From Gemmatimonadota bacterium (GTDB taxonomy: Bacteria; Gemmatimonadota; Gemmatimonadetes; Gemmatimonadales; GWC2-71-9), in contig JAPULZ010000006.1 in the NCBI GenBank assembly GCA_027294455.1, forward strand, positions 1 to 37,162: 37,162 nt of DNA, written 5' to 3'. Shown here piece by piece: positions 9,875-18,200 of this stretch. The notes beneath the pieces are model-generated. The model did no database searches. It had not been told where the DNA came from and worked only from the letters and a program-made list of their open reading frames with translations. Numbering within the stretch: the stretch's first letter is position 1; each line of letters opens with the position of its first letter. The position numbers and the translations under genes were made by a program.

Positions 9875-11122
9875 GTGGAGACCCCGAGCTCCGCCGTCGC
9901 CAAGATTCTCGAGCACATCGACCCGCGGCCCGTCGAGCCCGTTTCGGTGGCCGAGGCGCTCGACTTCGTCCTGGCCGAAGACATCTCCAGCCCCATCGAT
10001 CTCCCCCCCTGGGACAACTCCGCGATGGACGGGTATGCGGTTCGCTCGGGTGACCTCCCTCCCGACCCGCCGGCGGAACTCGAGATCATCGAAGAGATCC
10101 CGGCCGGGGCGTTTCCGCAGAGTCCTCTCGGGGCCGGCCAGTGCGCGCGAATCTTCACGGGCGCCCCCGTTCCCGAGGGCGCAGACGGAGTGATTCGCCA
10201 GGAAGACACGACCCGCCTCGACGAGACCCGCGTCCGCATCGACGACCTGCGCGACGCCGGGCGCCATATCCGGTTCGCCGGCGAGGATGTCCGGAAAGGT
10301 GACGTGGTCTTGGCAGCCGGCTCGGTCATCGGCCCGGCCGCGCAAGGACTCCTTGCTTCTATCGCGGCGCTCGACGTGCCCGTGCATGGCAAACCCGTCG
10401 TGGCCATCCTTGGCTCGGGCGACGAGATCGCCGCCGTGCACGAGCGGGACGCCGTGCTCGAGGGCCGGAAGATCGCCTCGTCGAACACGTACACCCTCGT
10501 GTCGCTGGTGCGCCGCGCCGGTGGCATTCCTCGCGACCTCGGCATCGCGAAGGACGATCCCGACGAACTGCGACACCGCCTGCTCGAGGCTGCGGGCGCC
10601 GACCTCGTCCTCACGACCGGCGGCATCAGTGTGGGCGAGCACGATTTTCTGCACGAAGTCCTGCGTGCGCTGGACGTCGATCAAAAGTTCTGGAAGATCC
10701 GGATGCGGCCCGGGGCACCGGTCGCGTTCGGGCTCATCGGTCAACTCGATGGATTGCCGTGGCTCGGCCTCCCCGGCAATCCGGTGAGCACCATGGTCAC
10801 GTTCGAGCTCCTTGCCCGACCGGCCATTAGAAAGATGTTGGGCCACTCCAAGCTGTTTCGGGCCGTGACCAATGTTTCGGTGGGTGAGCCCATCTCGCTC
10901 GGCCCTCCCCTCCAGCACTTCTTGCGGGTCACGCTGTCCGGAGAAAACGCCACGCCGGCCGCCCGGCTCACCGGGTCACAGGGATCCGGGTTGTTGACTT
11001 CGATGGTACGGGCCGACGCTCTGTTGGTGGTTCCGGAAGACCGGCCCGAAGTGCAAACCGGCGAGGTGTTGCAGGCGATCGTGCTGGAGGACCACCGGCA
11101 CGTCGCGGAGTGTCCGTGGTGA
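9875..11122 (+). CDS. moeA: Molybdopterin molybdenumtransferase
   Basis: MoeA inserts molybdate (or tungstate) into adenylylated molybdopterin. The 415-residue protein has the family's landmarks: DLPPWDNSAMDGYAVRSGD at about 40-65, the MoCF-like core with TTGGISVGEHDFL, the motif LPGNPVSTMVTFE, and the C-terminal GSGLLTSMVRADALLVVPED. It starts with GTG 3 bases after mobB and is the last gene of the plus-strand run. Its stop is only 3 bases from the stop of the convergent ETF-QO gene. MoaA, MoaC, MoaD/E and MogA are not in the window, so the earlier steps are encoded elsewhere. Confidence 0.95.
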   Translation: METPSSAVAKILEHIDPRPVEPVSVAEALDFVLAEDISSPIDLPPWDNSAMDGYAVRSGDLPPDPPAELEIIEEIPAGAFPQSPLGAGQCARIFTGAPVPEGADGVIRQEDTTRLDETRVRIDDLRDAGRHIRFAGEDVRKGDVVLAAGSVIGPAAQGLLASIAALDVPVHGKPVVAILGSGDEIAAVHERDAVLEGRKIASSNTYTLVSLVRRAGGIPRDLGIAKDDPDELRHRLLEAAGADLVLTTGGISVGEHDFLHEVLRALDVDQKFWKIRMRPGAPVAFGLIGQLDGLPWLGLPGNPVSTMVTFELLARPAIRKMLGHSKLFRAVTNVSVGEPISLGPPLQHFLRVTLSGENATPAARLTGSQGSGLLTSMVRADALLVVPEDRPEVQTGEVLQAIVLEDHRHVAECPW

Positions 11123-11125
11123 CGA

Positions 11126-12703
11126 TTACATCCGCTTGTAAGCCGGACCGCTGCCGCCTTCCCGCGGCGTCCAGCGCGGGCCGAGCACGTCGGTGGCCTT
11201 GCAGTCGACGCAATTAGGCGCGTTGACGCGCAGCTTGTGGTCCACGACCTCGTAGACCCCGGCCGGACACATGCTCGCATACATCTGCGCGATCTCTTCG
11301 GCCACGTAGTCGTCGGCCAGGAGATGCGTGGGGATGGTATCCCGCGTCGCGTTGCCCGACTTGAAAACGGCGTCCACCTTGCTGAACGTGAGTTTTCCGT
11401 CGGGCGTGAACGGCTTGGCCGGCTTTATCCGCTTGGCAACGGCGGCATCTCGCAACATGGGAATGCGCTTGGCGAACAGGCGACCCCGGCTCAGCGACAT
11501 CAAGACTGCCTTGAGGCCGCCGACGAAGAATCCGTTCTTGAACGCCAAGCGCATGTTGCGCGTGCGGTAGAGGTCATCCATGATGAACGAATCTTTCACC
11601 AGTTCATCATACGACGAGAGATACGGGGCGGCGGTCTCGCCTTTCTTCAACGCATCGAAGATGGCCCGGGCGGCGTACACGCCCGACTGCATCGCATAGT
11701 GGATCCCCTTGAGCGAGGGAACGTTGACGAAGCCGGCCGCATCACCGACCATGATCACCCCGTGTCCGAAGCGCCGGTCGGGAATCGAGTAGAAGCCGCC
11801 TTCGGGAATCGTCTTGGCTCCCCACTCCACCATCTCCCCACCTTCCAAGTATTGTCGGAACAGCCGATGGAGTTTCATCCGCTGTAGCAGTTCGTGCACG
11901 TCCAACGTCGACCGCCGATAATCGAGCCCCACCACGAGGCCCAGTGAGACCAGGTTGGGCTCCAGCGGATACATGAAACTCCCGCCGAAGGCATCGCGGG
12001 GCAGCGGCCAGCCCATGGTGTGAATGACCGTGTCGAGGGGTTTCTTCGTCTCCCAGATCTCCTTGACACCCAACGCATAGATCTGTGGGTTCTCCGCCCC
12101 GATTCCCTGCCACTCCTGATAGGCTTGCGACAGCGTGCCGCGACTGCCTTCGGCCAACGCCGTGATCTTGGCGACGATGTCGGTGCTCGGCATGTGGCCC
12201 GAGCCCGGGGTGCCGTCGCGGTTCAGCCCGGTGGGAGCCGTGCGGACACCAATGACCCGGTCGGCCTTGACCAGCAGCTTTTCGGCTGGAAAGCCGGCAA
12301 AAATGTCGACGCCGGCGGCCTCGGCCTGTTTGCCGAGCCACCCGACGCCCAGCACATAGACGGCCTCCTTTTCGACACGCTGCCGGAAGGGAAAGTCGTC
12401 GTCCGAGAGATCGGGAAACAACGTGCGGAACGTGATCGGGTTGACGATGGAACCCGACAAGCAATGTTCGCCGAGTGCTGCGGCCTTCTCCAACACACCG
12501 ATACTGATATCGCCCAGCCCGTCCCCGACGGCATTGTCCGCCTTCACGAGGCGGGCGAGTTCGATCGCGCCCGACAGGCCGCCGGGACCGCCCCCGACGA
12601 ACAACACGTCGAACTCCAGACTCTCCTCCGACGGTGTCTCGTCGACGATGAGATCCTGGATGGGCAGCTCGGGTTGCACATCGGCAGGCCGAAACCGACC
12701 CAT
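11126..12703 (-). CDS. Electron transfer flavoprotein-ubiquinone oxidoreductase
   Basis: ETF-QO (ETF dehydrogenase) passes electrons from reduced ETF to membrane quinone. The 525-residue protein begins at ATG 12703, two bases after the etfA stop; a longer open frame upstream is only a shadow of etfA. The FAD site is VLFVGGGPGGLSGAIELA with a second FAD motif at HGVIMVGDAAGFVN. The ubiquinone-side region has GGSFMYPLEPNLVSLGLVVG. The C-terminal 4Fe-4S domain keeps CPAGVYEV and CVDC, but the expected fourth ligand (CxxC-KTC in well-studied enzymes) reads CVDCKATD, so threonine replaces cysteine. Assignment is secure; the state of the cluster is uncertain. Confidence 0.95.
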   Translation of the reverse strand: MGRFRPADVQPELPIQDLIVDETPSEESLEFDVLFVGGGPGGLSGAIELARLVKADNAVGDGLGDISIGVLEKAAALGEHCLSGSIVNPITFRTLFPDLSDDDFPFRQRVEKEAVYVLGVGWLGKQAEAAGVDIFAGFPAEKLLVKADRVIGVRTAPTGLNRDGTPGSGHMPSTDIVAKITALAEGSRGTLSQAYQEWQGIGAENPQIYALGVKEIWETKKPLDTVIHTMGWPLPRDAFGGSFMYPLEPNLVSLGLVVGLDYRRSTLDVHELLQRMKLHRLFRQYLEGGEMVEWGAKTIPEGGFYSIPDRRFGHGVIMVGDAAGFVNVPSLKGIHYAMQSGVYAARAIFDALKKGETAAPYLSSYDELVKDSFIMDDLYRTRNMRLAFKNGFFVGGLKAVLMSLSRGRLFAKRIPMLRDAAVAKRIKPAKPFTPDGKLTFSKVDAVFKSGNATRDTIPTHLLADDYVAEEIAQMYASMCPAGVYEVVDHKLRVNAPNCVDCKATDVLGPRWTPREGGSGPAYKRM

Positions 12704-12705
12704 GA

Positions 12706-13677
12706 TCACGCTCCTCGCGCCTTGCGCACTTCCTCGGTCAGGCGCGGGACGATTTCGAAGAGATCGCCCACCACGCCGTAGTCCGCAATCTTGAAGATCG
12801 GAGCGTCTTTGTCCTTGTTGATCGCCACGATCACCTTGGCGGTCCGCATCCCGGCCAAGTGCTGAACGGCACCCGAGATTCCGACGGCAATGTAGAGTTG
12901 CGGACTCACCGTCTTCCCGGTTTGGCCGACCTGGTCTCCATGCGAACGCCATCCCGCATCGACGACGGCCCGCGACGCCCCGACCGCCGCGTTGCCGAAC
13001 GCCTCGGCGAGGGACTCGATCAACGCGAAGTTCTCTGGTTCCTTGAGACCCCGCCCGCCGCTCACGACCACGGTGGCCTCCGTCACATCCAGCCGCGCCC
13101 GCTCCGGTTCGGTCACTTCCACCGTGCGCACCCGCGCCTCGACCTCGGACATCTGGACCGTACGTGTCTCGGCGTCCCGAAGATTCTCCTTCGGGGTGAA
13201 CACGTTGGGCCGAACGGAGATCACGCATGGTGCACTCGTGACGTCGAGCGTGCACACCGCCTTTCCGGAGTACACCGGGCGCGTCACGGTGATGCCCCCG
13301 CCAGCGGCGATGGACGTGACGTCCACCGCAAGCGGGCAATCGAGGCGCGCAGCCACCCGGGGCGCGAGATCTTTCCCCATCGCAGTGGCGCTCAGGAGGA
13401 TCGCACCGTAATCGGCCGATTGAGCCTGCTGAACCACGGCCGCGGTGTACGCGTCTGGCTGATACAAGCTGAGCGCCTCGTCCGTGGCCGAGACCACGGC
13501 ATCGGCGCCGTAGGTTCCCAGATGCGAGACATCGATCCCCGGAGGGCCCACGACCAATGCGTCGACCTTGCCGCCGGACGCATCGGCCAACCCGCGGGCG
13601 GCGGTGAGCACCTCCGCGGCACTCTGCTTGACCTCTCCTCCCCGTTGCTCGATTACCGCCAGGACATCGCCCATCAC
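12706..13677 (-). CDS. etfA: Electron transfer flavoprotein alpha subunit
   Basis: EtfA holds the FAD of the EtfAB heterodimer, which collects electrons from acyl-CoA dehydrogenases. The 323-residue protein has the N-terminal Rossmann-like domain and the C-terminal FAD domain with GGRGLKEPENFALIESLA, DAGWRSHGDQVGQTGKTVSP and LYIAVGISGAVQHLAGM, the classical EtfA signature. The adjacent aromatic NKDKDAPIFKIADYGVVGD is also standard. It overlaps etfB by four bases (start ATG within the etfB stop) and is followed after two bases by ETF-QO, so etfB-etfA-ETF-QO form one operon. Confidence 0.96.
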   Translation of the reverse strand: MMGDVLAVIEQRGGEVKQSAAEVLTAARGLADASGGKVDALVVGPPGIDVSHLGTYGADAVVSATDEALSLYQPDAYTAAVVQQAQSADYGAILLSATAMGKDLAPRVAARLDCPLAVDVTSIAAGGGITVTRPVYSGKAVCTLDVTSAPCVISVRPNVFTPKENLRDAETRTVQMSEVEARVRTVEVTEPERARLDVTEATVVVSGGRGLKEPENFALIESLAEAFGNAAVGASRAVVDAGWRSHGDQVGQTGKTVSPQLYIAVGISGAVQHLAGMRTAKVIVAINKDKDAPIFKIADYGVVGDLFEIVPRLTEEVRKARGA

Positions 13678-14429
13678 AGCACCTTCGCTTCCACACGCAG
13701 CGCTTCGATGAGGGCCGGTACGGCGTCTGGACCTTCGCCCACGATGCGCCCCTCGGCCCGAGGCGGCGGCAGTACCAGTTCCTTGATCGCCACCGCGCCC
13801 TGTGCCAGGGTCACGGGTTTCACCTCGAGGGGTTTCTTCTTGGCCATCATGATGCCGCGCAGCGCGGGGTACCGGGGTTCGTTCAAACCCTTGTCGGCGG
13901 TGAGGACGACCGGAAGGGCAAATTTGACGACCTCGACGCCGCCTTCGATCTCCCGGTGTGCCACGCCCTTGCCGCCGGCAATGCTCAAATGGCTGATCCC
14001 ACTGACACTGGCAACGCCGAGCAATTCCGCCACGATGGTTCCTACGGCCTGGTGGTAATCGTCGATGGCGAGCTTGCCGAAGAGCATCACATCGTAGCCG
14101 CCGGCGGCGAGCTCGGCCACGAGCACCTTGGCACTGGCGACGGGATCCACACTCACCTCGTCGGTTTGCAGGAGTATCCCGCGATCCGCGCCCATGGCCA
14201 GAGCCGTACGAATCGTCTCCTGCGACGCATCCGAGCCCAGGGCGATCGCCACCACGTCGGAGCCGTCGGGTTCAGTCTCCTTCAGCTGCAGTGCGGCTTC
14301 GAGGGCGTACTCGTCATAGGGATTCAACACGAACTTGACGCCGTCTTCGTCGATCGACCGACCGTCGGCGCCAATCTTGATGCGGGTCTCCGTATCGGGA
14401 ACTCGCTTGATGCAGACCGCGATCTTCAC
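13674..14429 (-). CDS. etfB: Electron transfer flavoprotein beta subunit
   Basis: EtfB pairs with EtfA and binds AMP; its surface recognises partner dehydrogenases. The 251-residue protein starts with GTG, has GGAG 5 bases upstream, and begins KIAVCIKRVPDTETRI. Further hallmarks are NPYDEYALEAALQLKE, ALAMGADRGILL and the recognition-loop region with LPVVLTADKGLNEPRYPALR. It is the first gene of the ETF operon. The conventional (non-bifurcating) type is favoured because ETF-QO follows directly. A natural partner, glutaryl-CoA dehydrogenase, lies about 2 kb upstream on the same strand. Confidence 0.96.
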   Translation of the reverse strand: MKIAVCIKRVPDTETRIKIGADGRSIDEDGVKFVLNPYDEYALEAALQLKETEPDGSDVVAIALGSDASQETIRTALAMGADRGILLQTDEVSVDPVASAKVLVAELAAGGYDVMLFGKLAIDDYHQAVGTIVAELLGVASVSGISHLSIAGGKGVAHREIEGGVEVVKFALPVVLTADKGLNEPRYPALRGIMMAKKKPLEVKPVTLAQGAVAIKELVLPPPRAEGRIVGEGPDAVPALIEALRVEAKVL

Positions 14430-14538
14430 CGTAACTCCAAGTGTGGCTTAAAGTTATGACGTCCTGCGACACCGTTTTCGGGGGGCATGCGGAAGGTACT
14501 CGCTGAACGGGCCCCCTACAACCCTCCCCGTGGCCGGC

Positions 14539-14607
14539 GCGCTCGAAGCGCTCGACCAAGAGTGCCCCGCTCGCTGGGAGCGGGCCGATCGGCGGCGGGA
14601 ACGCCGC
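14539..14607 (-). terminator. Three tandem hairpins between the sugar dehydrogenase and etfB
   Basis: Three inverted repeats lie in the 193-bp gap: 14592-14607 (6-bp stem, 4-base loop GGAA on the plus strand), 14566-14584 (CCCGCTC/GAGCGGG, 7-bp stem, 5-base loop) and 14539-14551 (GCGCT/AGCGC). None is followed by a clear U-tract; the middle one is followed by CACTCTT on the minus strand. They may end or stabilise the upstream transcript, or be a processing site. Apart from these the gap 14430-14622 shows nothing. Confidence 0.4.
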
Positions 14608-14622
14608 TGGGGGCGCTGATCC

Positions 14623-15792
14623 CTACTGCGATTCGACGATTTTCAGCACCTGGCCCGCCCCGGTCAGCATGTAGAGCTCGCCTTGGACGTCTTCGCCGAA
14701 CGAGGTCACGGCTCCGGCGTTCACACCCCAGTCGGTCAAGTCGGCGACTGACCCGTTGTCATACCGGAAACTTCGCAGGAACCCGCCGCAGAAATCCGAA
14801 AAAAAATAGTGCCCGCCCACCCGACGCAGCTCGCTGCCGCGGTATACGTATCCGCCCGTCACGGAGCAGGCGTTCCCGCCATTTTCGTATGTCAACGCGG
14901 GCAACTCCAGGCCGGTCATGTTGCAGTTGTTCGCCAGAAAACAGCTGTTGCCTTCCATCACATTCCAGCCGAAGTTCAACCCCCCGCGGTCGTCGTCCAC
15001 CACGTTGATCTCCTCGAATGAGTTCTGTCCGACGTCGGCAATAAGCAGTAATCCGTCCACGGCATCGAACGCGTACCGCCACGGGTTGCGTAGCCCGTAC
15101 GCCCAGACCTCGTCCGCCCCCGACGCGGAGCCCACGAACGGGTTGTCGGCGGGTATGCCGTACTCGAGCCCCGGGTCGGCATCGTCTACATCGATACGGA
15201 GGATGGTTCCGAGCAGTGTCGTGGGGTCTTGGCCGTGGAGTAGCGGGTCGCCCGCGCTGCCTCCATCGCCGAGGCCGATGTACAGCATGCCGTCCGGGCC
15301 GAACTCGAGGAGTCCTCCGTTGTGATTGGCGAAGGGTTGGGGAACCGTGAGAATGTCGAGATCGCTATCCGGATCCCCCAGCACGGCGGTTCCCGTATAC
15401 CGCACGATGCGTGATGCGCCCAGGAAATCGGTGTAGTACACGTAGAAATAGCCGTTGATGTCGTAGTCCGGATGGAAGGCCACGCTCAACAGGCCCTGTT
15501 CGTTGCCGATCTGCACGATAGCCGAGATGTCCAGAAACGGTACCGGCTGCACAGTCCCATTGTCGATGATGCTGATGCGTCCCAGCTGTTCGACGACGAA
15601 CAGCCGGTCGTCGCCCGGTTGGTGTGTGAGGAACACGGGCGAGGCGAACCCGTCCGCTATCTGGACCACCGTGAGGTCCGAGCCGGTACCGGTGAACCCC
15701 GGCATTCCGGGCCCCGATGGCCCAGTAACGCAACCGGCCACCAACGCCGCCGTGACCATCAACAACATTCCTCGCTTCACGCGCAGCTCCAT
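14623..15792 (-). CDS. PQQ-dependent sugar dehydrogenase-like lipoprotein
   Basis: A 389-residue member of the glucose/sorbosone dehydrogenase six-bladed beta-propeller family. I start it at ATG 15792: the next residues give a basic N-terminus, a hydrophobic stretch and the lipobox LVAGC, so it is likely a lipoprotein. Longer in-frame starts would run through the DinB gene. Family motifs are GLLSVAFHPDYDINGYFYV, NHNGGLLEFGPDGMLYIGLG, EVWAYGLRNPWRYAFD and LLIADVGQNSFEEINVV; the first of these carries the presumed catalytic histidine region. The oxidised sugar is not predictable. A PQQ biosynthesis locus is not in the window. It stands alone between the DinB gene and etfB. Confidence 0.85.
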   Translation of the reverse strand: MELRVKRGMLLMVTAALVAGCVTGPSGPGMPGFTGTGSDLTVVQIADGFASPVFLTHQPGDDRLFVVEQLGRISIIDNGTVQPVPFLDISAIVQIGNEQGLLSVAFHPDYDINGYFYVYYTDFLGASRIVRYTGTAVLGDPDSDLDILTVPQPFANHNGGLLEFGPDGMLYIGLGDGGSAGDPLLHGQDPTTLLGTILRIDVDDADPGLEYGIPADNPFVGSASGADEVWAYGLRNPWRYAFDAVDGLLLIADVGQNSFEEINVVDDDRGGLNFGWNVMEGNSCFLANNCNMTGLELPALTYENGGNACSVTGGYVYRGSELRRVGGHYFFSDFCGGFLRSFRYDNGSVADLTDWGVNAGAVTSFGEDVQGELYMLTGAGQVLKIVESQ

Positions 15793-15860
15793 TCTCTTCA
15801 GTGTTGCGTGCAAACGCGCGTCGACCATCCGGTGCGGACGCGGATACCCATCCATGCGGC

Positions 15861-16334
15861 TCATTGCCGCTGCAGCCGCTTGAGCAGCTGGACTTGCCCG
15901 GCATGGTAGAGATCGTGAGCCGCGACCCCGTGAATCAACTCCGCGTTGCTCCACTTTCCGGTCGCCCCCTTGGTGGCGAACTTCGCCTGGCCGAGCTGCG
16001 TCACGACTTCCCGGAGTTTGCGATGCTCTTCCTTCAAGAGTCGCACGTCGCCGCGCCACGCTTTGGCATCCGGCCTAGCGGGCAGCCTCGGCCAGTCGCT
16101 GCCCTCGCGGGGGAATCCACCCCGTTGCTCTCCGGTGAGGCGCCGCCGGACGACATACTTCCAGTACGCCGCGTGGAGGATCAGCTCCCAAATATTATGG
16201 CGGTTGGGTTTCGGACGCCACATGGCCTGGACCGGCGTTACCCCCCGGACCGAACCCGCCAAGGTTGTGCCGTGCCAGGCATGTTGGTCGAACGCCTGGT
16301 CCAGAAACCGCAGGAGCACCGCCCGCTCATTCAA
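15861..16334 (-). CDS. DinB-fold protein (putative thiol-dependent metalloenzyme family)
   Basis: A 157-residue four-helix-bundle protein of the DinB/YfiT superfamily. The three metal-binding histidines are H54 in ELILHAAYWK and H140 and H144 in HDLYHAGQV, the usual H...HxxxH triad. Members of this superfamily include bacillithiol and mycothiol transferases as well as many uncharacterised proteins, so no substrate can be given. Its start overlaps the end of the glutaryl-CoA dehydrogenase gene by 8 bases, implying co-transcription, though no functional link is evident. Confidence 0.8.
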   Translation of the reverse strand: MNERAVLLRFLDQAFDQHAWHGTTLAGSVRGVTPVQAMWRPKPNRHNIWELILHAAYWKYVVRRRLTGEQRGGFPREGSDWPRLPARPDAKAWRGDVRLLKEEHRKLREVVTQLGQAKFATKGATGKWSNAELIHGVAAHDLYHAGQVQLLKRLQRQ

Positions 16335-17508
16335 ATGCGCTGATTCCCGTTACGGATTGCCCGAGGACGAGCGTGTGCACGTCGTGGGTTCCCTCGTAGG
16401 TGTAAACGCTCTCCAGATTCGCCATGTGCCGCATCGCCTGATACTCGGCCAAAATACCGTTGGCACCGAGGAGCCGCCTGGTTTCGCGGGCAACCTCGGT
16501 CGCGATGTTCACGTTGTTGCGCTTCGCGAGGGAGACCTGGTCCGGCCGCAGGGTTCCGGCGTCCTTCAAACGGCCGAGCTGCACGCACAGCAACTGCGCC
16601 TTGGTGATCTCCGTCAGCATCTCGGCCAGGCGTGCCTGCTGCAGCTGAAACGCCCCGAGCGGCTTGCCGAACATCATGCGGTTCATGGCATAGCTCAGCG
16701 CCTCATCGTAGCACGCCATCGCTGCACCCACCGCCCCCCACGCAATGCCGTATCGTGCCTGCGTGAGACACATCAGGGGACCCTTCAACCCGCTGCTGCC
16801 CGGCAGCACCGCATCGGCCGGCACCCGCACGTCTTGCAGCACCAGCTCACTCGTGTCGCTCGCCCGAAGCGAGAGCTTCCCTTTTTGGTCCTTCGCCGAG
16901 AAACCCTCGGCGTCCGTCGGCACGATGAACCCGCGGATGCTCGAGGGGTCATCGAGCGGGCCGGTCTTGGCCCAGACGATCGCCACGTGGGCGGTCGATC
17001 CGTTGGTGATCCACATCTTGGTGCCGTTCAGCACCCACCCGTCGGCAGTCTGCGACGCGGTGGTAGTCAGGCCGGCCGGATTCGATCCGTAGTCGGGCTC
17101 GGTGAGGGCGAAACAACCGATCGCCTCGCCGCTCGCCAGTTGCGGCAGCCACGACGTCTTCTGCTCCTCGCTGCCGAAAGCAAAAATGGGGTACATGACC
17201 AATGCCCCCTGCACCGACGCGAACGAGCGGATCCCGCTGTCGCCACGCTCGAGCTCTTGCATGATGAGGCCGTAGGCCACGTTGTTCAGGCCCGCACAAC
17301 CGTACTGTTCTGGCAGATTGGCCCCGAACAGTCCCAGCTCGGCCATCTGGGGAATGAGATCGCTGGGAAATGAGCCCTCCACGTAATGCGCTCCGATGAC
17401 CGGCATGACGTTGTCGTCCACCCACCGGCGCACGGTGTCGCGTATCGCCTTCTCCTCCTCGTCCAGCAACGTATCGGTTTCAAAGAAATCAACGCCTTGA
17501 AAAGGCAT
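16327..17508 (-). CDS. gcdH: Glutaryl-CoA dehydrogenase
   Basis: GcdH oxidises and decarboxylates glutaryl-CoA to crotonyl-CoA, in lysine, tryptophan or aromatic breakdown, and passes electrons to ETF. The 393-residue sequence has the acyl-CoA dehydrogenase signature CFALTEPDYGSNPAGLTTTA, the FAD contact TKMWITNGSTAHVAIVWAKT and the C-terminal YTYEGTHDVHTLVLGQSVTG; the catalytic base is E372 in TYEGTH, and this motif is typical of glutaryl-CoA rather than other acyl-CoA dehydrogenases. ETF and ETF-QO genes lie about 2 kb downstream on the same strand. Some bacterial relatives only dehydrogenate and do not decarboxylate; this cannot be judged here. Confidence 0.92.
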   Translation of the reverse strand: MPFQGVDFFETDTLLDEEEKAIRDTVRRWVDDNVMPVIGAHYVEGSFPSDLIPQMAELGLFGANLPEQYGCAGLNNVAYGLIMQELERGDSGIRSFASVQGALVMYPIFAFGSEEQKTSWLPQLASGEAIGCFALTEPDYGSNPAGLTTTASQTADGWVLNGTKMWITNGSTAHVAIVWAKTGPLDDPSSIRGFIVPTDAEGFSAKDQKGKLSLRASDTSELVLQDVRVPADAVLPGSSGLKGPLMCLTQARYGIAWGAVGAAMACYDEALSYAMNRMMFGKPLGAFQLQQARLAEMLTEITKAQLLCVQLGRLKDAGTLRPDQVSLAKRNNVNIATEVARETRRLLGANGILAEYQAMRHMANLESVYTYEGTHDVHTLVLGQSVTGISAFE

Positions 17509-17525
17509 CCGAATCTTTCCTTTGA

Positions 17526-18200
17526 TTAATGGGTTCTGCCAACGTCACGAACGGCGCGAGGCGCCACACCGACGGACCGCGCCTTTCGCCGAAAAGTAGC
17601 ACCGTGGTCGACCGGAAGCCCTCTCTCGGCTTGCCACTGATGGACCATCTCGTGGAGCAACGTGTGCTGCACCTCCTGCCACCCGTCGCTTCTGATGTGC
17701 CGCAGGCTGATAGCGATTTCCACGGGGCGGTCTCTTGCGTCGAGCGTCAGCTCACCGAGCTTCCGGCGCATCTGGCGGGAAATCCGGAAGCGGATCCGGC
17801 CCAGCTCACCACCGAAGAACCGGTCGCCGAGAAGTCCGTGGAGCTGGGCGAGCCGGCGGAGCAGATGTCGATCTTCCGGCCGCGACTTCGGCCTCAGGGG
17901 TCTGCGCCGGGGGCCCCGGGTGTTGGAGTACACGGGAAACGCGAGGATGATCTGTTGCGCCGCGCGGCGGCGCGGACGGCGGGTGCGCGGGCTGACGAAG
18001 GTCAGGATGGCTGCCAGCACGGCATCCGGTGCGTACGCGAAGCCGCGGTGGACCCGTAAAATGCCGCTCCCGGTGAGGCTCACCATGACGGATCGATTCT
18101 CGTGCGACTCCACCCGCCGCACGCCGGCGAGGCCCAGCGCATGAAGCCGCTGGATCAACGACTCGTCGTCAAACAGCTCCTGCTGCAACCTGTGCATCAT
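17526..18200 (-). CDS. SprT-like zinc metallopeptidase-domain protein
   Basis: A protein of about 224 residues. I choose the ATG pair at 18200/18197, preceded by GGCGGGAA; the longer open frame to 18302 overlaps the phosphoesterase gene more deeply. The C-terminal half is a SprT-like domain: TLLHEMVHQWQ (HExxH zinc site) followed by DHGATFRRKARSVG, which supplies the third histidine. The middle is very Arg-rich (RTRRPRRRAAQQ, RGPRRRPLRPKSR), suggesting nucleic-acid contact. SprT/Spartan relatives cut DNA-protein cross-links, but bacterial SprT-like proteins are mostly uncharacterised. It overlaps the 3' end of the phosphoesterase gene by about 30 bases. Confidence 0.8.
   Translation of the reverse strand: MMHRLQQELFDDESLIQRLHALGLAGVRRVESHENRSVMVSLTGSGILRVHRGFAYAPDAVLAAILTFVSPRTRRPRRRAAQQIILAFPVYSNTRGPRRRPLRPKSRPEDRHLLRRLAQLHGLLGDRFFGGELGRIRFRISRQMRRKLGELTLDARDRPVEIAISLRHIRSDGWQEVQHTLLHEMVHQWQAERGLPVDHGATFRRKARSVGVAPRAVRDVGRTH

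Noticed and set aside
9221..10918. 565-codon minus-strand frame opposite mobB/moeA
   Set aside because: Antisense shadow; both opposite genes are complete and conserved.
11126..13696. Continuous 856-codon frame covering ETF-QO and the etfA region
   Set aside because: Only the part from ATG 12703 is ETF-QO; upstream residues are Arg/Gly-rich shadow of etfA, which is clearly coded in another frame.
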